64,000 nt of DNA from Owenia fusiformis (taxonomy: Eukaryota > Annelida > Polychaeta > Sabellida > Oweniidae). How positions within the stretch are numbered: position 1 is the stretch's first letter; each line of letters starts with the position of its first letter. Below the pieces are notes generated by a model. It was not told the origin of the DNA, did not search any database, and saw nothing but the letters and a program-made list of their open reading frames with translations. Positions 1 to 13,300 of this stretch are shown piece after piece. The DNA is taken from the NCBI GenBank assembly GCA_903813345.2, contig CAIIXF020000009.1:4894030-4958029 (forward strand), given 5' to 3'. The position numbers were made by a program, and so were the translations under genes.

Positions 1-216
1 CATTTTGACCATAGGGATATTTGCCAATAATTGCACCTTGTCCTTTGCATTATTTGAGGTGAATAAAATACAGAGAGCTCAAAACAATAGTGATCAACTA
101 AAGTTTACGGTATGTACACTATTGTATTGGTGCAAACTTTATGATTTAACCAAAATTTACAAAGAACCCTTTTTCTATAATTCTACCATTTTATCCTATT
201 ACTGTTCACTTTAATC

Positions 217-222
217 TTTATT
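217..222 (-). promoter_or_regulatory. Candidate polyadenylation signal of RhoGDI copy 1
   Basis: TTTATT on the plus strand reads AATAAA on the minus strand, about 430 bp downstream of the stop codon at 650-652. The same hexamer is present at the same place in unit 4 (38860-38865), downstream of the intact gene. Position and conservation are the only support. Confidence 0.3.
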
Positions 223-649
223 AACATGTCCTGTAATATTGTTTTGAGAAAAATTATACGAACTAAGTCAAACACATATTTGTTATGAAGTTGAGTGTTA
301 ATATTTTTAAGACATTTATGTGTGTTTGTGATAAATGTGAAAATGTGAAAACATGGGAAAATGGGAATTTGCCAATTTTGATCATCTTGTGTTTACTTGA
401 AAATATTAGCGCATGTAAAATGAATCCTTCATACACAATGATATGTTGTGTTCATCCAATCAAGTATGCCTGTTCCTTTAACCCCTGTAAACCACCTATT
501 GCATATTTTCCACAATCGTCCAACAAGACAAGACAATTGAACAAAACATTACAATTTATAAATCCATTAAGTCAAATATCACATCCCATCTTGCATTTAT
601 GTTCCGGTTGGAACATGATTGGCAATGGTTGTGTTACATTCAGTCATAA

Positions 650-3600
650 TTAATCATCCCAATCCTTGGCGATCTTGTATGCCCACTCCCATCTTAAATG
701 TACATTTTTGTCATCATCGATGAAGAGACTTTTCACAGTATATTCACCCCGGGCTTGCATCCCAGAGGGAGCCTCATCTGTGGGAGTACTATAGATGTGT
801 TCTTCTTCGCGCGGAGCATAAGACCCAACAATGAAGCTGTTCTTGTCAACTGCAACATAAAGTGTACATATACATTATACATATGTAATTAGCATGTTGA
901 GTATGTACACGTAACAATATGCCTGGTTGTAAAACATACACAATATTCCAGCACAGGAAACCTTTATTTATCCAACACGGGAACAGTTATAAATTCTCCA
1001 TGGATGGTTAGATAAAGGCTGGCTGAGATATTTAAACGGAAAACTTTCCATATTTTCCTATAGGATTGAAACAAAAGGCATTATTATTGTTGGACATTTT
1101 CAGGAACACACTCTAAACTTATATTTTGATTAAATATTTGCTGATCATTATTGTTGGACATTTTCAGGAACACACTCTAAACTTATATTTTGATTAAATA
1201 TTTGCTGCATGGAACTTATCATTTGGTTGACAGTTTTGAATGGTCAAGGAACAACTTGTTTCATCTATATGTATCTATCAGTATGTCATGTTATGAGATT
1301 TATGGGTTTCTTCCAAAAAGTTGAAACTCAGGCATCAAAAAGATGTTGACAGATTAATAGTTTTCCTCACCCAGTGGTTTAATGAGATTAGAGATTAGAG
1401 CTGGGAACAAAGAACGCTCAACGCAGAGTTTCAGTGATCCAGCCAGTGATAGATAAAACATTCCCTCTGACCGGGTCATAGCTTGCGAGGTGCCCTGGGA
1501 TACTGGGGTCAACTTCCAGAGTCTGGGGTTTGCATAAGCCAGCTGAATCGCTGATCTGCTCTGTGTTGTTGTAAGGCCATTAATCATTTTGATCATTGGT
1601 CACTTTGAGTTTAAAAACCTGCACTGGTAAAGAATTGGACACTTTTCGGCTTGGCTTTAGATTGTGAAGATGTATTGTAATTTGTAACTGTTTGGACTAA
1701 ACTTTAAAATTATTAAATAAAGTATGAGTATTAAGGAATCGACTAGTTTGTCATTCTTTACAATATTAGATAAACTTTTAATAATGAATTGGACCGACCT
1801 AGGGGTCCAACATTATATGTCAAAATGGCACCAAATTGTAAGTTATTGCAAATTGTTAGATGCTGAACTCTGAATACCGACAAAAATGTTGGAGACGATA
1901 AACAATATATCTCCACTTCAGACATTTGGTGGGGGTGACAAAAAATAGTTTTGTGATTTAATAATCCAACCTGAAGTAAATGTCCTATCCATATCTTCAA
2001 AAATGTAAATTCTGCATAAATATTCCTTGTGCATGCTTTATTTAAGATGATTATGAAATTGTAAACGAATGGAAACATTTTATAAATAAACTTTCAATTA
2101 ACATCAGAGTTATGTCTTGTAATTGATTTTGTGAGGAAGTCAATTGTTTTGGCTTGAGACACAATAAAATCTTGAATCTAACCCTACTATCACACCAAAC
2201 TAGTTTTCACTACGTTCTCGAAAACGGGCTTTAACTGTGTACTTGAACCGTTTGGGGTCTATTTACAAACTTCATCGAACGTACTCGAACGGGTAGGTCC
2301 TTTAGAACTTAGAACATGCTCAAAATGTTCTTGTGGTCGATACGTTTTACAATTAGAACGAGTGACAACGTACTAACAACGAGCTGGACGTACTACGAAC
2401 GGAACCGTCGTACTTCAATTCTACTAGGGACGTTTTAACAACGAGTTGAACTGTCTGAGGACGTGTTGAGAACGAGGTAGAACTAATTGCAAACGGGTTT
2501 AAACGGATTAAGAACGTATTTAAGACTGCTTATGAACGAGTTAGCAAAAATATAGCTATCACACCAAACAAGTTGCCACTGTGTTCTTCAAAACTGGTTT
2601 TAAACTGTGTGCGAACGGAATGAACGTAGCTACAACGTTCTACGGTCTGTTTACGAACTTCATGGACTTTCCCGGATGGGGAATGTGATTTAGAATTTTG
2701 AATCGATTCAAAATTCGATGGCGACCATACCGTTCTGTAATCAGGTCGTGATAACCTTCTAGACTAAGGGACGCGTTCTACGACGTTGCACACCGACGTG
2801 GTGCGACTTGAACGAACTGCGTATGAGATGGACGTATTGAAGACTGTTTATGAACGTGGCTAACAGTCAGATTGAGCCCGTTTTAAGACGTTTTCGTAGG
2901 ACTGGCAAGAACGAGTGGGAACTAGTTTGGTGTGATAGGGGGGTTAGTATAATAACAAACCTCGCACTCCTTTCCTGCAAGTCTTGTCCACATATCTTAA
3001 GCCCATAACAATCTTACGCTGCACGAAGAAATGTACTTTAAGTTTATAGGTTACACCCTCTTTGATGGTCACTCTCTGTTTCTTGAGAGTTTCTATGTCT
3101 TCTGGAAATGTCAAAAAATGCAACTGGTTTGTAAAGAATAATCAAGATATAACAGAATTCATTTCATGAAATATGACACAACAGAATACATTTCAAAGAA
3201 TAATGACACAAAAGAATACATTTTAAAGAATAATGACACAACAGAATACATTTCCAAGAATTATGACACAACAGTATACATTTTCAAGAATTATGACACA
3301 ACAGATCATTATGCAATGCAAGGGATTATGAAAAAATACAATAAATATGTTCAAAATAGTTACCATAACTAAACAAAGTATGAAACTTGACAGATGGAAC
3401 TTACTAGTTAAATCTAAATCTACATCAGGTCTACCCTCTGTACAGAAACTCATCTTTGTGACGATAACTTTCCTCGGATCCTCAGGGACTGAAACAAATT
3501 AACACCTTGTATTATCAATATTTATTTTTACTAGAAGTTCTCACAACAGGCTAAATAAATGAAAACAACAGGCAAAATTAATGGAATAAATTTAACATGG

Positions 3601-4240
3601 AAAAGTTGAAAGTCCCTCAAAACAAAATACGCGATTTTGAGAAAACAACCGGTGAACTTTGCCAGTTGCCTGCTACTAATGAGACCCCCTGGATGAAACC
3701 CCTGTACTTATTTAACATATTTGTAGATTTGGAAAATGGACACACACTAACTGAAAATATTCAATAATAAATAATCATAATTTCTTTTGTTTTGCACGTG
3801 GTTAGGAATGCTAATGTCCAAACCCCTAGTTTCAAATATAAGTATTTAGAACCAACCTTTAATGTATTTCACTTAAACTTTACAAATATATTCTCCAAAC
3901 ACCATTAAAAATATTAATCAGGGGAATTTTAAATGGGTTTTGCTTCACTAAAAAGTATCATCTTTTATGAATTCTAATTACTTAATTAAACGGGAAATTA
4001 AATATTTCAATAAGGTACAATACTATACAGAGATATGTACCATGATGTTTAACCTTATTCAAAGGAATATTGACATTTTAGCAATTTGGGAATTTTGACA
4101 TTCATTGATTTTTTTCCAAATTCAAAAGTCGTGCACTTACAGAATATAACCTTTTCTCCCGGTGTCGCATCACCAGGCAGTTTTTTCTTGTACTCCTCCA
4201 ATGATTTATCATCTTTGTCTTTTTCCAGCATCTCATTCAT
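650..4240 (-). CDS. RhoGDI copy 1, four exons, original start codon lost
   Basis: A Rho GDP-dissociation inhibitor binds prenylated Rho-family GTPases in the cytosol and holds them inactive. Coding exons on the minus strand are 4240-4141 (from an internal ATG), 3488-3405, 3101-2961 and 849-650; all junctions have GT/AG and phases fit (1, 1, 1). The product runs [11 protein letters not shown], then [16 protein letters not shown]-like strand, [29 protein letters not shown], colinear with animal RhoGDI. Compared with copy 4 the ATG and the residues after it (MAEKDD) are deleted; the in-frame codons upstream reach a TAG with no Met. Translation from the internal Met would give about 174 residues. 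Copy-specific changes include REIV to RKIV in exon 3 and GMLAR to GMQAR in exon 4. Expression is unknown; it may be an unprocessed pseudogene. Confidence 0.75.
1083..1207. repeat. Perfect 61-bp direct repeat at a solo LTR edge
   Basis: Bases 1083-1143 and 1147-1207 are identical, with a 64-bp period. The repeat covers the junction between host sequence and the LTR start, so it is either a local duplication after insertion or two overlapping LTR starts. Confidence 0.85.
1088..1812. mobile_element. Solo LTR, TTAT target duplication
   Basis: This 725-bp segment begins TGTTGGAC and ends GTCCAACA, a perfect 8-bp TG...CA inverted end, and is flanked by TTAT at 1084-1087 and 1813-1816. Unit 3 has the uninterrupted site (ggcattattatatgtc, near 28885-28900) with one TTAT. 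An AATAAA lies near 1719, about 95 bp from the right end, as expected for an LTR. No internal retroelement coding region is present. A 4-bp duplication fits gypsy-like integration, but the superfamily is not proven. Confidence 0.75.
2182..2943. mobile_element. ACG-phased inverted-repeat element, copy E1
   Basis: A 762-bp non-coding element inserted in the third intron of RhoGDI copy 1, about 17 bp beyond the exon 3 donor. It begins CCCTACTATCACACCAAAC and ends GTTTGGTGTGATAGGGGGG, and has an internal TATCACACCAAAC box at about 2556 that divides it into two arms. A 24-bp palindrome, core TTGAATCGATTCAA, sits near 2693-2716. ACG or ACT triplets recur about every 10-11 bp through most of the left arm. 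Flanks are TAA (2179-2181) and TTA (2944-2946); empty sites in units 2 and 4 have a single TTA. No transposase is encoded. Confidence 0.85.
3134..3315. repeat. 30-bp intronic minisatellite, unit 1
   Basis: About five to six imperfect copies of a 30-bp unit, consensus GACACAACAGAATACATTTC plus about ten more bases, lie in RhoGDI copy 1 intron 2, starting about 33 bp from the exon 3 acceptor at 3102-3103. The same array occurs in the three other units with different copy numbers. Confidence 0.9.
3489..4140. other. RhoGDI copy 1 intron 1, no further feature
   Basis: AT-rich intron between exon 1 and exon 2 of copy 1. It aligns with the same intron of copies 2, 3 and 4 and shows no coding segment or recognisable element of its own. 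Confidence 0.5.
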
Positions 4241-5388
4241 CGTGACCTGCTTTAGTGGGATGTATCCTGGGGTTTCGATGTCAATAGTGGATAGTTTCTA
4301 CACGATCAGTATTGATGCATAATGTTTTTTACCATAAAGACACGTCAAATGAGAGAAAAAGCCAAAAATCATTCGACCAAGGCCGTTTTTAAGTTATCCA
4401 TTTGGCACTTCTTCTCGGACAGCTTTTTGTATAAAGGTAAAGGTACTTACCAAAGTAATGGTTACCAATGCTCTAACTCAAATCATCATATTATTTTTGG
4501 CATAACCATTTTTTGGCACAAACCTTTCGACTTATATGACATACAAGTAGGTGGTGGTACGTGTTTGCTGCTTAATACTTGCCTTTTTTGTTTTATATAT
4601 TTTTCTGAAAATGTTATGTCCCAAAGACCTGAGATGCCAAGCAGTAATAGTCAATAGTCCGAGAAGGCGTCGGCATAATTGTTTTTGACATAATATGGTA
4701 TGACTCATTATAAGTACCTCCAGAAATTATTATTCCTAACCAATCAATTTTTAATATTATACGAACTTATGTTCCAAAAACATTTCTTGAATAAATGCAT
4801 GTGAGTGTCATCCCAATTCCCCTGAATGTAATTTTCAAGAACGTTGATGTCCCAAAGTCTGAAAATACCCTATTCTAACTATGGATAATCTGAGATGGCA
4901 TGTGTGCTAACAAGATAAAAAAACATTCATTGGCCTTTGATAACCTTTCTTCCTTGTAACATATAACATATACAGCAAGTTGCTGTGTGATTTGAAACCT
5001 CTAACCTTCAAACACAGAAAGGCTAGTACTAGATATAGTAGCTAATAGAAAGGTTAAGAACAATTGTATATGGATAATTGGATATGTAATATTATGATCC
5101 CCCCTCCCCCTGGGATTACTTATGTAAGAAAATGTGGCACCTCATTTATGTCTCCAAGAGAAAAGCAAGTGACTGGCACTATATGAAGTACACTCTATAA
5201 ACCATACATTTTCAAGGTAGTCTTGCACCAAGCCAATGTATACCCCTCCCCATTAAGAATGTGGGGATAGGGGCTTGTAAAAAGACTATTTGCCAAGTTA
5301 CAAATTGCCATACTTGCAAATTAACTAACACCAAGAAACAGCAACATGATCAAACCAGATCATTGAGATCGGAGCATTTTCTATATTA
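4241..5388. other. Unit 1 upstream region, no gene recognised
   Basis: Sequence upstream of RhoGDI copy 1, shared with 18508-19700 in unit 2 and 33066-33925 plus 34922-35270 in unit 3. A short open frame starting at 4322 is repeated in the units because the DNA is duplicated; it resembles no known protein and differs in length between copies. Confidence 0.5.
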
Positions 5389-6185
5389 CCCCCCTATCAC
5401 ACCAAACTCGTTCTTACCCGTTCTTGCCAGTCCTACGAAAACGTCGTAAAACGGGCTCAATCTGGCTGTGGTCGGGAAATATGTCTGAAATAATTAGCTT
5501 CTTCGTTCTTAAACAGTCTTCAATACGTCCTTCTCGTTCGCAGTTCGTTCAGGTCGCACTACGTCGGTGTGCAACGTAGTATAACGCGTCCCTTAGTATA
5601 GAAGGTCAACATGACCTGATTACAGAACGTTATGGTCGCCATCGAATTTTGAATCGATTCAAAATTCTAAAATCACATTCCCGTCTAAGAACGATCATAA
5701 AGTTCGTAAATAGACCTTAGAAAGTTGCAGCTACGTTCATTCCGTTCGCACACAGTTTTGAAGAACGCAGTGGCAACTTGTTTGGTGTGATAGCTATATT
5801 TTTGCTAACTCGTTCATAAGCAGTGTTAAATACGTTCTCAATCAGTTTAAACCCGTTTGCAATTAGTTCTACCTCGTTCTCAACACGTCCTCAGACAATT
5901 CAACTCGTTGTTAAAACGTCCCTAGTAGGATTGAAGTACGGCGGTTCCGTTCGTAGTACGTCCAGCTCGTCGTTAATACGTTGTCACTCGTTCTAATTGT
6001 AGAACGTGACGACCACGAGAACATTTTGAGCATTGTCTAAGTTCTAGAGGACCTACCCGTTCGAGTACGTTCGATGAAGTTTGTTAATAGATCCCAAACG
6101 GTTCTTAGTAGGTCCAGTCCGTTCGTACACAGTTGAAGCCCGTTTTTGAGAACGTAGTGAGAACTAGTTTGGTGTGATAGTAGGG
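5389..6185. mobile_element. ACG-phased inverted-repeat element, copy E2
   Basis: A 797-bp member of the same family as 2182-2943 in the opposite orientation, so the phased triplets read CGT here. It begins CCCCCCTATCACACC and ends GGTGTGATAGTAGGG, with the internal box and the 24-bp palindrome near 5645-5668. Flanks are TTA (5386-5388) and TAA (6186-6188). Units 2 and 3 have the empty site (ctatataatgta near 19705 and 35248), so this copy inserted after the duplications. Confidence 0.85.
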
Positions 6186-6188
6186 TAA

Positions 6189-9100
6189 TGTAAAATCATG
6201 AAGTTTGTATTCAGTAAAGATAAAGTTTACTTTTAAGGTTAGAGTAAATATACAAAATGGTAATCCACATTCCACACTAACTTCTCTCTCTTTAGAATAA
6301 AGAACTGTTAGTAGAACAGAGAGGACAATGAGTTTTTAAATATGAAGATAGATCAATGAAAATGCTTAGGGGTTATCAGAGTTTATCTCTCGCAATCTTA
6401 AAATATCTGACTGAAAACATTGCTTGATGGCTCATTCATACAACGTTTCAAAAATATGTTATGTTTTCAGCAGTCAATGTTTGGTGGTTGGTGGTCAGTG
6501 TTTGGCAGTTGGTATTTGGCATTCAACATGCAGAACAAATGGCAGGTAGTGACATTTTGCATGTTAATGCCTTGTGTAACAATGATATTTGACAAAAGTA
6601 TATGCATAAAAACATGATTGTCTACATACATGTTGGTAATTTAATAAAAATGGAATTCATCATAATTATGACAATACAGAAAGTGAACATTCTCCCACAA
6701 ATTATGTTTTTATTGGAATGTGTTCTTGAATGATTACCCACAATGCAATACTCGAAGAGAACATCTTTATACCTCTTATTCTTATTGGTCTTTTTTTTAC
6801 TTTACATGATATTGAATATATTTTATGCTTAAATCATATTGAAAATTGATTTTTATTCAAAATAATACTAAAACATATACATTTATCCAATACTTTTTGA
6901 AATATTACCATTCAAGGGAATTCATGGCATTTCTCATTTTGAAGGTCTCATGTTATTACACAGAGTAGCATACCCTTCTAATTGAAAGCCCATGATTGTT
7001 TTTAATATTTTAATTGTAATTTAAAGTTTGTCACAAAAATATAGATGGCATTGTGTATTCTTAAACGCCATACAGTGCCACAAATATTCCAAAAATCTTT
7101 GCTGAATGGAAAACATAGCCAGGTTAATGACAGATTTGACAGTTGAACAGTTGCAAGTATTGCTAAGGCTTATATTGAATAACTTAATTTATAGAAATGT
7201 GTAATTCAGAGTGAGTTAGTCTTTTTTCTGATTCTACCTTCAATAATAATACCAGGAAAAATAGTGGCCATATCAATATGCTACCACTTCTTGATGGTGA
7301 ACTAAATGTATAAATGCCATATGACAGACAAATTGATGATCAGACAGAGACATTCCCTACCTGAAGTTTGTTGGGATAATTACTGTAAAATAGATGGAAT
7401 TTGTGGTAGTAATTTTCACAAATTTGTACATTTGTTTTTGCATATTCATGTTTTCGTTATTTTTCCAAATTCCTCAATTCATGCCAGGAATACAATTTTG
7501 AATTTACATTATCCTGAATTCAGGATTTCACACTCACACGAAAATACGCAAAATTAAAATGGCCTCCAATTTAATGTCATTTACAGTACTCTTGTCAAAT
7601 CGTCTATGACTTTATAGTAACAAATAACATTAAGTATATGTGCAGAAACAATTTTATTGCAAATGTAATAAACATATTAGATCATTACAACTTAGTTTAT
7701 TTAATTCAAATTAGAACAGAAAATACATAAAGAGTCAATACATTATAAACATAAGGTAATACATATAATGTACACACTATATCAAGATTTAATCTTTATA
7801 GTAGATGTTTTGAAGGACTAATTTCTATATAACTACTGGTAACCTAAGTTTTGAGACTTAAATCAGCATTAAACAACTATTGTAACCGTTTTTCAAAAAT
7901 AGCTTTCATAAAAAATCTACTCAAAAAAGTTCTAAACAACCTAATAAACCTAATAAACAAAGCCCGCCATGCTAAATCTATGGAGATATCTAATGTCATG
8001 ATATTTCAATTTCACAAAAATTCATGAAATAATTCAAAGTATTGTATTCAGTCAGGTGACCAGCCACAATAAAACATAACGAATTAGTCTGTGTATATGA
8101 ATCAATGATTATCTCAATTTGAGCTATTTACTGGAACTGAGCCTAAGATTGGCACAATTTGTAAACGTGTACATTTGTATAATATACAAGGTGGGCCAAA
8201 AAAGGTACCCTCATTTTATTCTTGCAAATTCAGATGGGGTGATGTTTTCTGACCCACCCTGTGCTTTGATTATCACAAACAAGAAGTCATTTTTCAGTTC
8301 ACCAACACATTGTTTGGCTCCTTTATGGAACTACGGTCAGTATTCAGTATTCGCATGGATCTTATGCAAAAAAATGTAAAAATCTGAATGGCTTTATGAA
8401 TGTGATTTATGATTTACAAGGCGATGGCTATGAGGTAAATAATGTTTTTAAATGTACGAACAGATAACAACCAGATTCAATAACTTGCTATCAGATAAAG
8501 GAGGGAATCAACCAAGATTCATAGCAATACCCTGCTATATTACAGAATTTGCCATGTATTACCCATAATCCTTTTCATGCCGTCTGACAACTTTCATTCA
8601 TTGGTGAACAAAAGCATCCTCCAGCAGACAAGTTTGGTCTTCAATCTTCACACAAAAAAGGATTTTAGTAAATTGTAAAGCACCCAGTTTTATGCATCAC
8701 AAGGGATCTATTACTTAGTTACATGAACCCGGGGGTTTCAATCCAATATACCTCGTAATACCAGTGTGCCGCGCCAAAGAAAAAAGGTACTTTCTCAGAC
8801 AAATTTTCCATGTTTTTTCCTCTCAGATTGGCTAATTTAGATGGTTTATCCCCAAAGCCAAAATTGGCCATGCTGCACATACATACCCAAATGATTTAGA
8901 GTGAACCCCCCGAGTGAGTGAACCATATAGCTGCAACTAAGCTGCATTATGGGGTAGCCCATTGTCTCCTAAAGGAGAAGTCCCACTGTACTGCATATAG
9001 TTTTGCCACCTTAAGTTGAAATCAATTATCAACGGAATGCAGATATCTTTCATCCATATGACCTTGACCTTATCTTGCACACATCCTTTATTTATTTTAC

Positions 9101-9795
9101 CTCAAGTTACAGATATCCTTTAACCTCTTGCCAGTATTTGGCATTTAATTTCTTAAATATACCATATGTGATGGTCATTTTGGTAATTGTATTAAGGTAA
9201 GCCCACTTTATGTACACACATTCAAAACATAATTTGTGTGAACTGGAAAAATGTTGTCAAAGCTGGAGCCATTTGGGTGAAAAATTCTGCAACCGGTTTT
9301 CTTGTGTGACTCTGATTGGTCAAGAGGTGAACTATCTGACCTTCTCAACTCAAGTTTAGCAAGTTAGGTACACCATAAACCGATATATACTGATTGTTCA
9401 AAATTTACACACATAACAATAATGTAAGATTAAACCATTAAATGTGTAAATGCATATTAACTTATTACATGAAATCGAACTTCGTAAAATTACAATCCAA
9501 AATGTAGAAATAGTTCCAAATATGTAACAGATAGAGGAATACAAACACTGTTACATGTTTTTAAGTATGAAAAGCCATAAGCTCGACTGTTCATCACATG
9601 TGTATTGAATACTACACTAAATATACACTGTACGCCTTGCTGTAACTATATACGCCTAGCTACTGGACCTACAAAAGCTTAATTTCAAATATGAATATAA
9701 AATTCTCAGCATTTTTACTGCAATGTAATGCATATTGGTATGTTCGGGAAGCTCCTACGTCATATTTATCGCGGCTCTACAAATTTGCATTATTT
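6189..9795. other. Right part of unit 1, no gene recognised
   Basis: About 3.6 kb of AT-rich DNA repeated at 19720-23190 and 35275-38700. Unit 4 keeps only the part equivalent to about 6340-6600. Apart from a 75-bp hairpin at 8187-8261 no element or exon was recognised. Open frames here are short and their products are not conserved between the units. Confidence 0.5.
8187..8261. repeat. 75-bp hairpin element, unit 1
   Basis: Ends CAAGGTGGGCCA and TGACCCACCCTG are inverted repeats with two mismatches in 12; in the other units the left end is CAGGGTGGGCCA. The shape resembles a minimal transposon end pair, but no empty site is available because all three units carry it. Confidence 0.45.
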
Positions 9796-10381
9796 GAGGT
9801 GTATAAACTACAGAGAGCTCAAAACAATAGTGATCAACTAAAGTTTATTGTATTTACACTATTGTATTGAGGCAAACTGTATGATTTAACCAAAATTTAC
9901 AAAGAACCCTTTTTCTATAATTCTACCATTTTATCCTATTACTGTTCACTTTAATCTTTATTAACGTGTCCTGTATTATTGTTTTAAGAAAAATTATACG
10001 AATTAAGTCAAACACATATTTGTTATGAAGTTGAGTGTTAATATTTTTAAGACATTTATGCGTGTTTGTGATAAATGTGAAAACATGGGAAAATGGGAAA
10101 TTGCCAATTTTGATCATCTTGTGTTTACTTGAAAATATTAGCGCATGTAAAATGAATCCTTCATGCACAATGATATGTTGTGTTCATCCAATCAAATATG
10201 CCCGTTCCTTTAACCCCTGTAAACCACCTATTGCATATTTTCCACAATCGTCCAACAAGACAAGACAATTGAACAAAACATTACAATTTATAAATCCATT
10301 AAGTCAAATATCACATCCCATCTTGCATTTATGTTCCGGTTGGAACATGATTGGCAATGGCTGTGTTACATTCAGTCATAA

Positions 10382-13300
10382 TTAATCATCCCAATCCTTG
10401 GCGATCTTGTATGCCCACTCCCATCTTAAATGTACATTTTTGTCATCATCGATGAAGAGACTTTTCACAGTATATTCACCCCGGGCTAGCATCCCAGAGG
10501 GAGCCTCATCTGTGGGAGTACTATAGACGTGTTCTTCTTCGCGCGGAGCATAAGACCCAACAATGAAGCTGTTCTTGTCAACTGCAACATAAAGTGTACA
10601 TATACATTATACACATGAAATTAGCATGTTGAGTATACATAAAACAAAATATCTGATTGGTTGTAAAGCTATCAGCTACATAATGGTAATATAAAAATTG
10701 AACCACTAGAACTGATGAATTTTATTAAGGGAACTTTATAATAGATCTGCCAAGCTACCTGACCCTAATTAGTCACCTGGTGGTGAAACTGGAAACTACC
10801 TACTCGCATCTGGGTAATTTCACCAATTAAATTTCAGATTTTTGATTTGTTTTCAAAGTATTCGAGTAATGTTCACCAACAGTTTCTAAATATCAATTTG
10901 GATATTATATATGTGTACATACACAATATTCCAGCACAGGCAATGGATAAAATCTCCCACCGATTCTATGGTCTCACCCTTTATTTATCCACCACGGGAA
11001 CAGTTCTCCATGGATGGTTAGATAATGGCTGGCTGAGATATTTAAACGGAAAACTTTACATATTTTCCTATTGGATTGAAACAAAAGGCATTATCATATG
11101 TCAAAATGGCACCAAATTGTAAGTTATTGCAAATTGTTAGATGCCGAACTCTGAATACCGACAGCTGTCACGAAAATGTTGGAGACCATAACAATATATC
11201 TCCACTTCAGACATTTGGTGGTGGTGACATAAAACTAAACTTGACTACAAAACTAATTTTTTCTTAACAAAGTTGTTGATTTTCTTTCTCAGAGATATTT
11301 CTTTTTCTTTTTGACGTTTCGTAGAATGTCCATCCTACTTCTTCAAAAATAGAATTATATTTGAATCAAACTGAAATAATTAATTACGCGCATAACAATG
11401 AGACAAATAGTAACCGTTTACTATATAGAAAGCAATCCATATTAAACTTAAAAGTCCAGAATTAAACAGGGATCAGGGTTACACACTGGATCCCGTCTAT
11501 TTTAAGATGTTATAGTTTATATATTCATATCCATAATGTCTTGGTGTTGTTACTAGGTGCTATGTTGTGTAATACCTTAGTAACGTTTTTAATTGTAAAT
11601 TACATCATTGAAGTTTTATGGTAACGGTTGCTATTTGTCTCAATAATTTTTTAATCGTAACATCATTGAAGTTTTCTATAGTAACGGTTGCTATTTGTCT
11701 CATCCAACCTGATGTACATGTCTTATCCATATCTTCAAAAATGTAAATTCTGCATAAATATTCCTTGTGCATGCTTTATAGTATAATTTAAGCTTTTAAT
11801 GATTTAAGATGATTATGAAATTGTAAACGAATTGAAACATTTTATAAATAAACTTTTCAATCAACATCAGTTATGTCTTGTAATTGATTTTGTGAGGAAG
11901 TCAATTGTTTTGGCTTGAGGCATAATAAAATCTTACATCTTAAATCTTAGTATAATAACAAACCTCGCACTCCTTTCCTGCAAGTCTTGTCCACATATCT
12001 TAAGCCCATAACAATCTCACGCTGCACGAAGAAATGTACTTTAAGTTTATAGGTAACACCCTCTTTGATGGTCACTCTCTGTTTCTTGAGAGTTTCTATG
12101 TCTTCTGGAAATGTCAAAAAATGCAACTGGTTAGTGTAAAGAATAATCAAGATACAACAGAATTCATTTCAAAGAAATATGACACAAAAGAATACATTTT
12201 AAAAAATTATGACACAACAGAATTCATTTCCAAGAATTATGACACAACAGTATACATTTTCAATAAATATGACACAACAGAATATATTTTCAATAATTAT
12301 GACACAACAGATTATTATGCAATGCAAGGGTTTATGAAAACAATACAATAAATGTGTTAAAAATAGTTACCACATCTGAACACACCATGAAACTTGACAT
12401 ATGGAACTTACTAGTTAAATCTAAATCTACATCAGGTCTACCCTCTGTACAGAAACTCAGCTTTGTGACAATAACTTTCCTTGGATCCTCAGGGACTGAA
12501 ACAAATGAACACCTTGTATTAAAAATATTTATTTATATTATTTATATTTATTTTACACAACAGGCTAAATAAATGAAAACAACAGGCAAAATTAATGGAA
12601 TAAATTTAACATGGAAAAGTTGAAAGTCCCTAAAAACAAAATAGGTGATTTTGAGAAAACAACCAGTGAACTGTTGCCTTCAACTAATGAGACCCCTGTA
12701 CTTATAGACAGGTTCCAATTTTAGAATATCTCAAGGGAAATGGTTTTTGAGGCATTTTTTAGAAAAAGCAACAGACCTATTTTTTCTAGATCAGTTTTTC
12801 ATGCTGATAAAGATATTAAAAGATGACAGCTCAACGGGGTGGTCACGACACTGAGTTTTAGCGTTTTTACCCCCCTAGGAAATTATTTTAGGGGTTACTA
12901 TAATATTAGTTCATAACTCAAAGGATATATAAACTATTGTTCTGACTTCTACAGCATACATTGTTAGTACAGAGATGAATACTACCTTAAAGTTATAGGT
13001 TGATATCTTTGTTGATTTCGGAAAAATACAATTAATTAGAAAAAATATGCAATTTTTGTCATTTTTTTCTTGCTTATTTTATATTTGTAGCTTCAAGCAA
13101 AATATGATAACTTAAACAGCTCAAAGTAGTATTCTAACAACATTCCCAAGCTATGTGTGATATTGTAATACATCTATTATAGTTATGAAGTACTATTTTG
13201 TTATTTTAATATGACTTTATAGTGTCCTACCCCTGGTAAATAGAAGAAAGTTGGTGTGGTTTTCTTCTGGTTTTAACATTTTATTGTCTTCTTAGTTGAA

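Larger units (their letters stand above)
44..9795. repeat. Tandem block unit 1 of the RhoGDI array
   Basis: First of four copies of a block that recurs at about 9796, 23191 and 38701, phased here on the shared motif tttgcattatttgaggt. The match to the other units begins near base 44. The first 43 bases do not match the sequence preceding the motif in units 2-4, so the left edge of the array, or a rearrangement, may lie there. The unit carries RhoGDI copy 1, a solo LTR (1088-1812) and two phased inverted-repeat elements (2182-2943, 5389-6185). Without the phased elements the period is about 8 kb. Confidence 0.85.

Noticed and set aside
285-653. 122-codon plus-strand frame repeated at 10035-10385
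   Set aside because: It is antisense to the RhoGDI 3' flank and recurs only because the block is duplicated; its start and frame differ between units.
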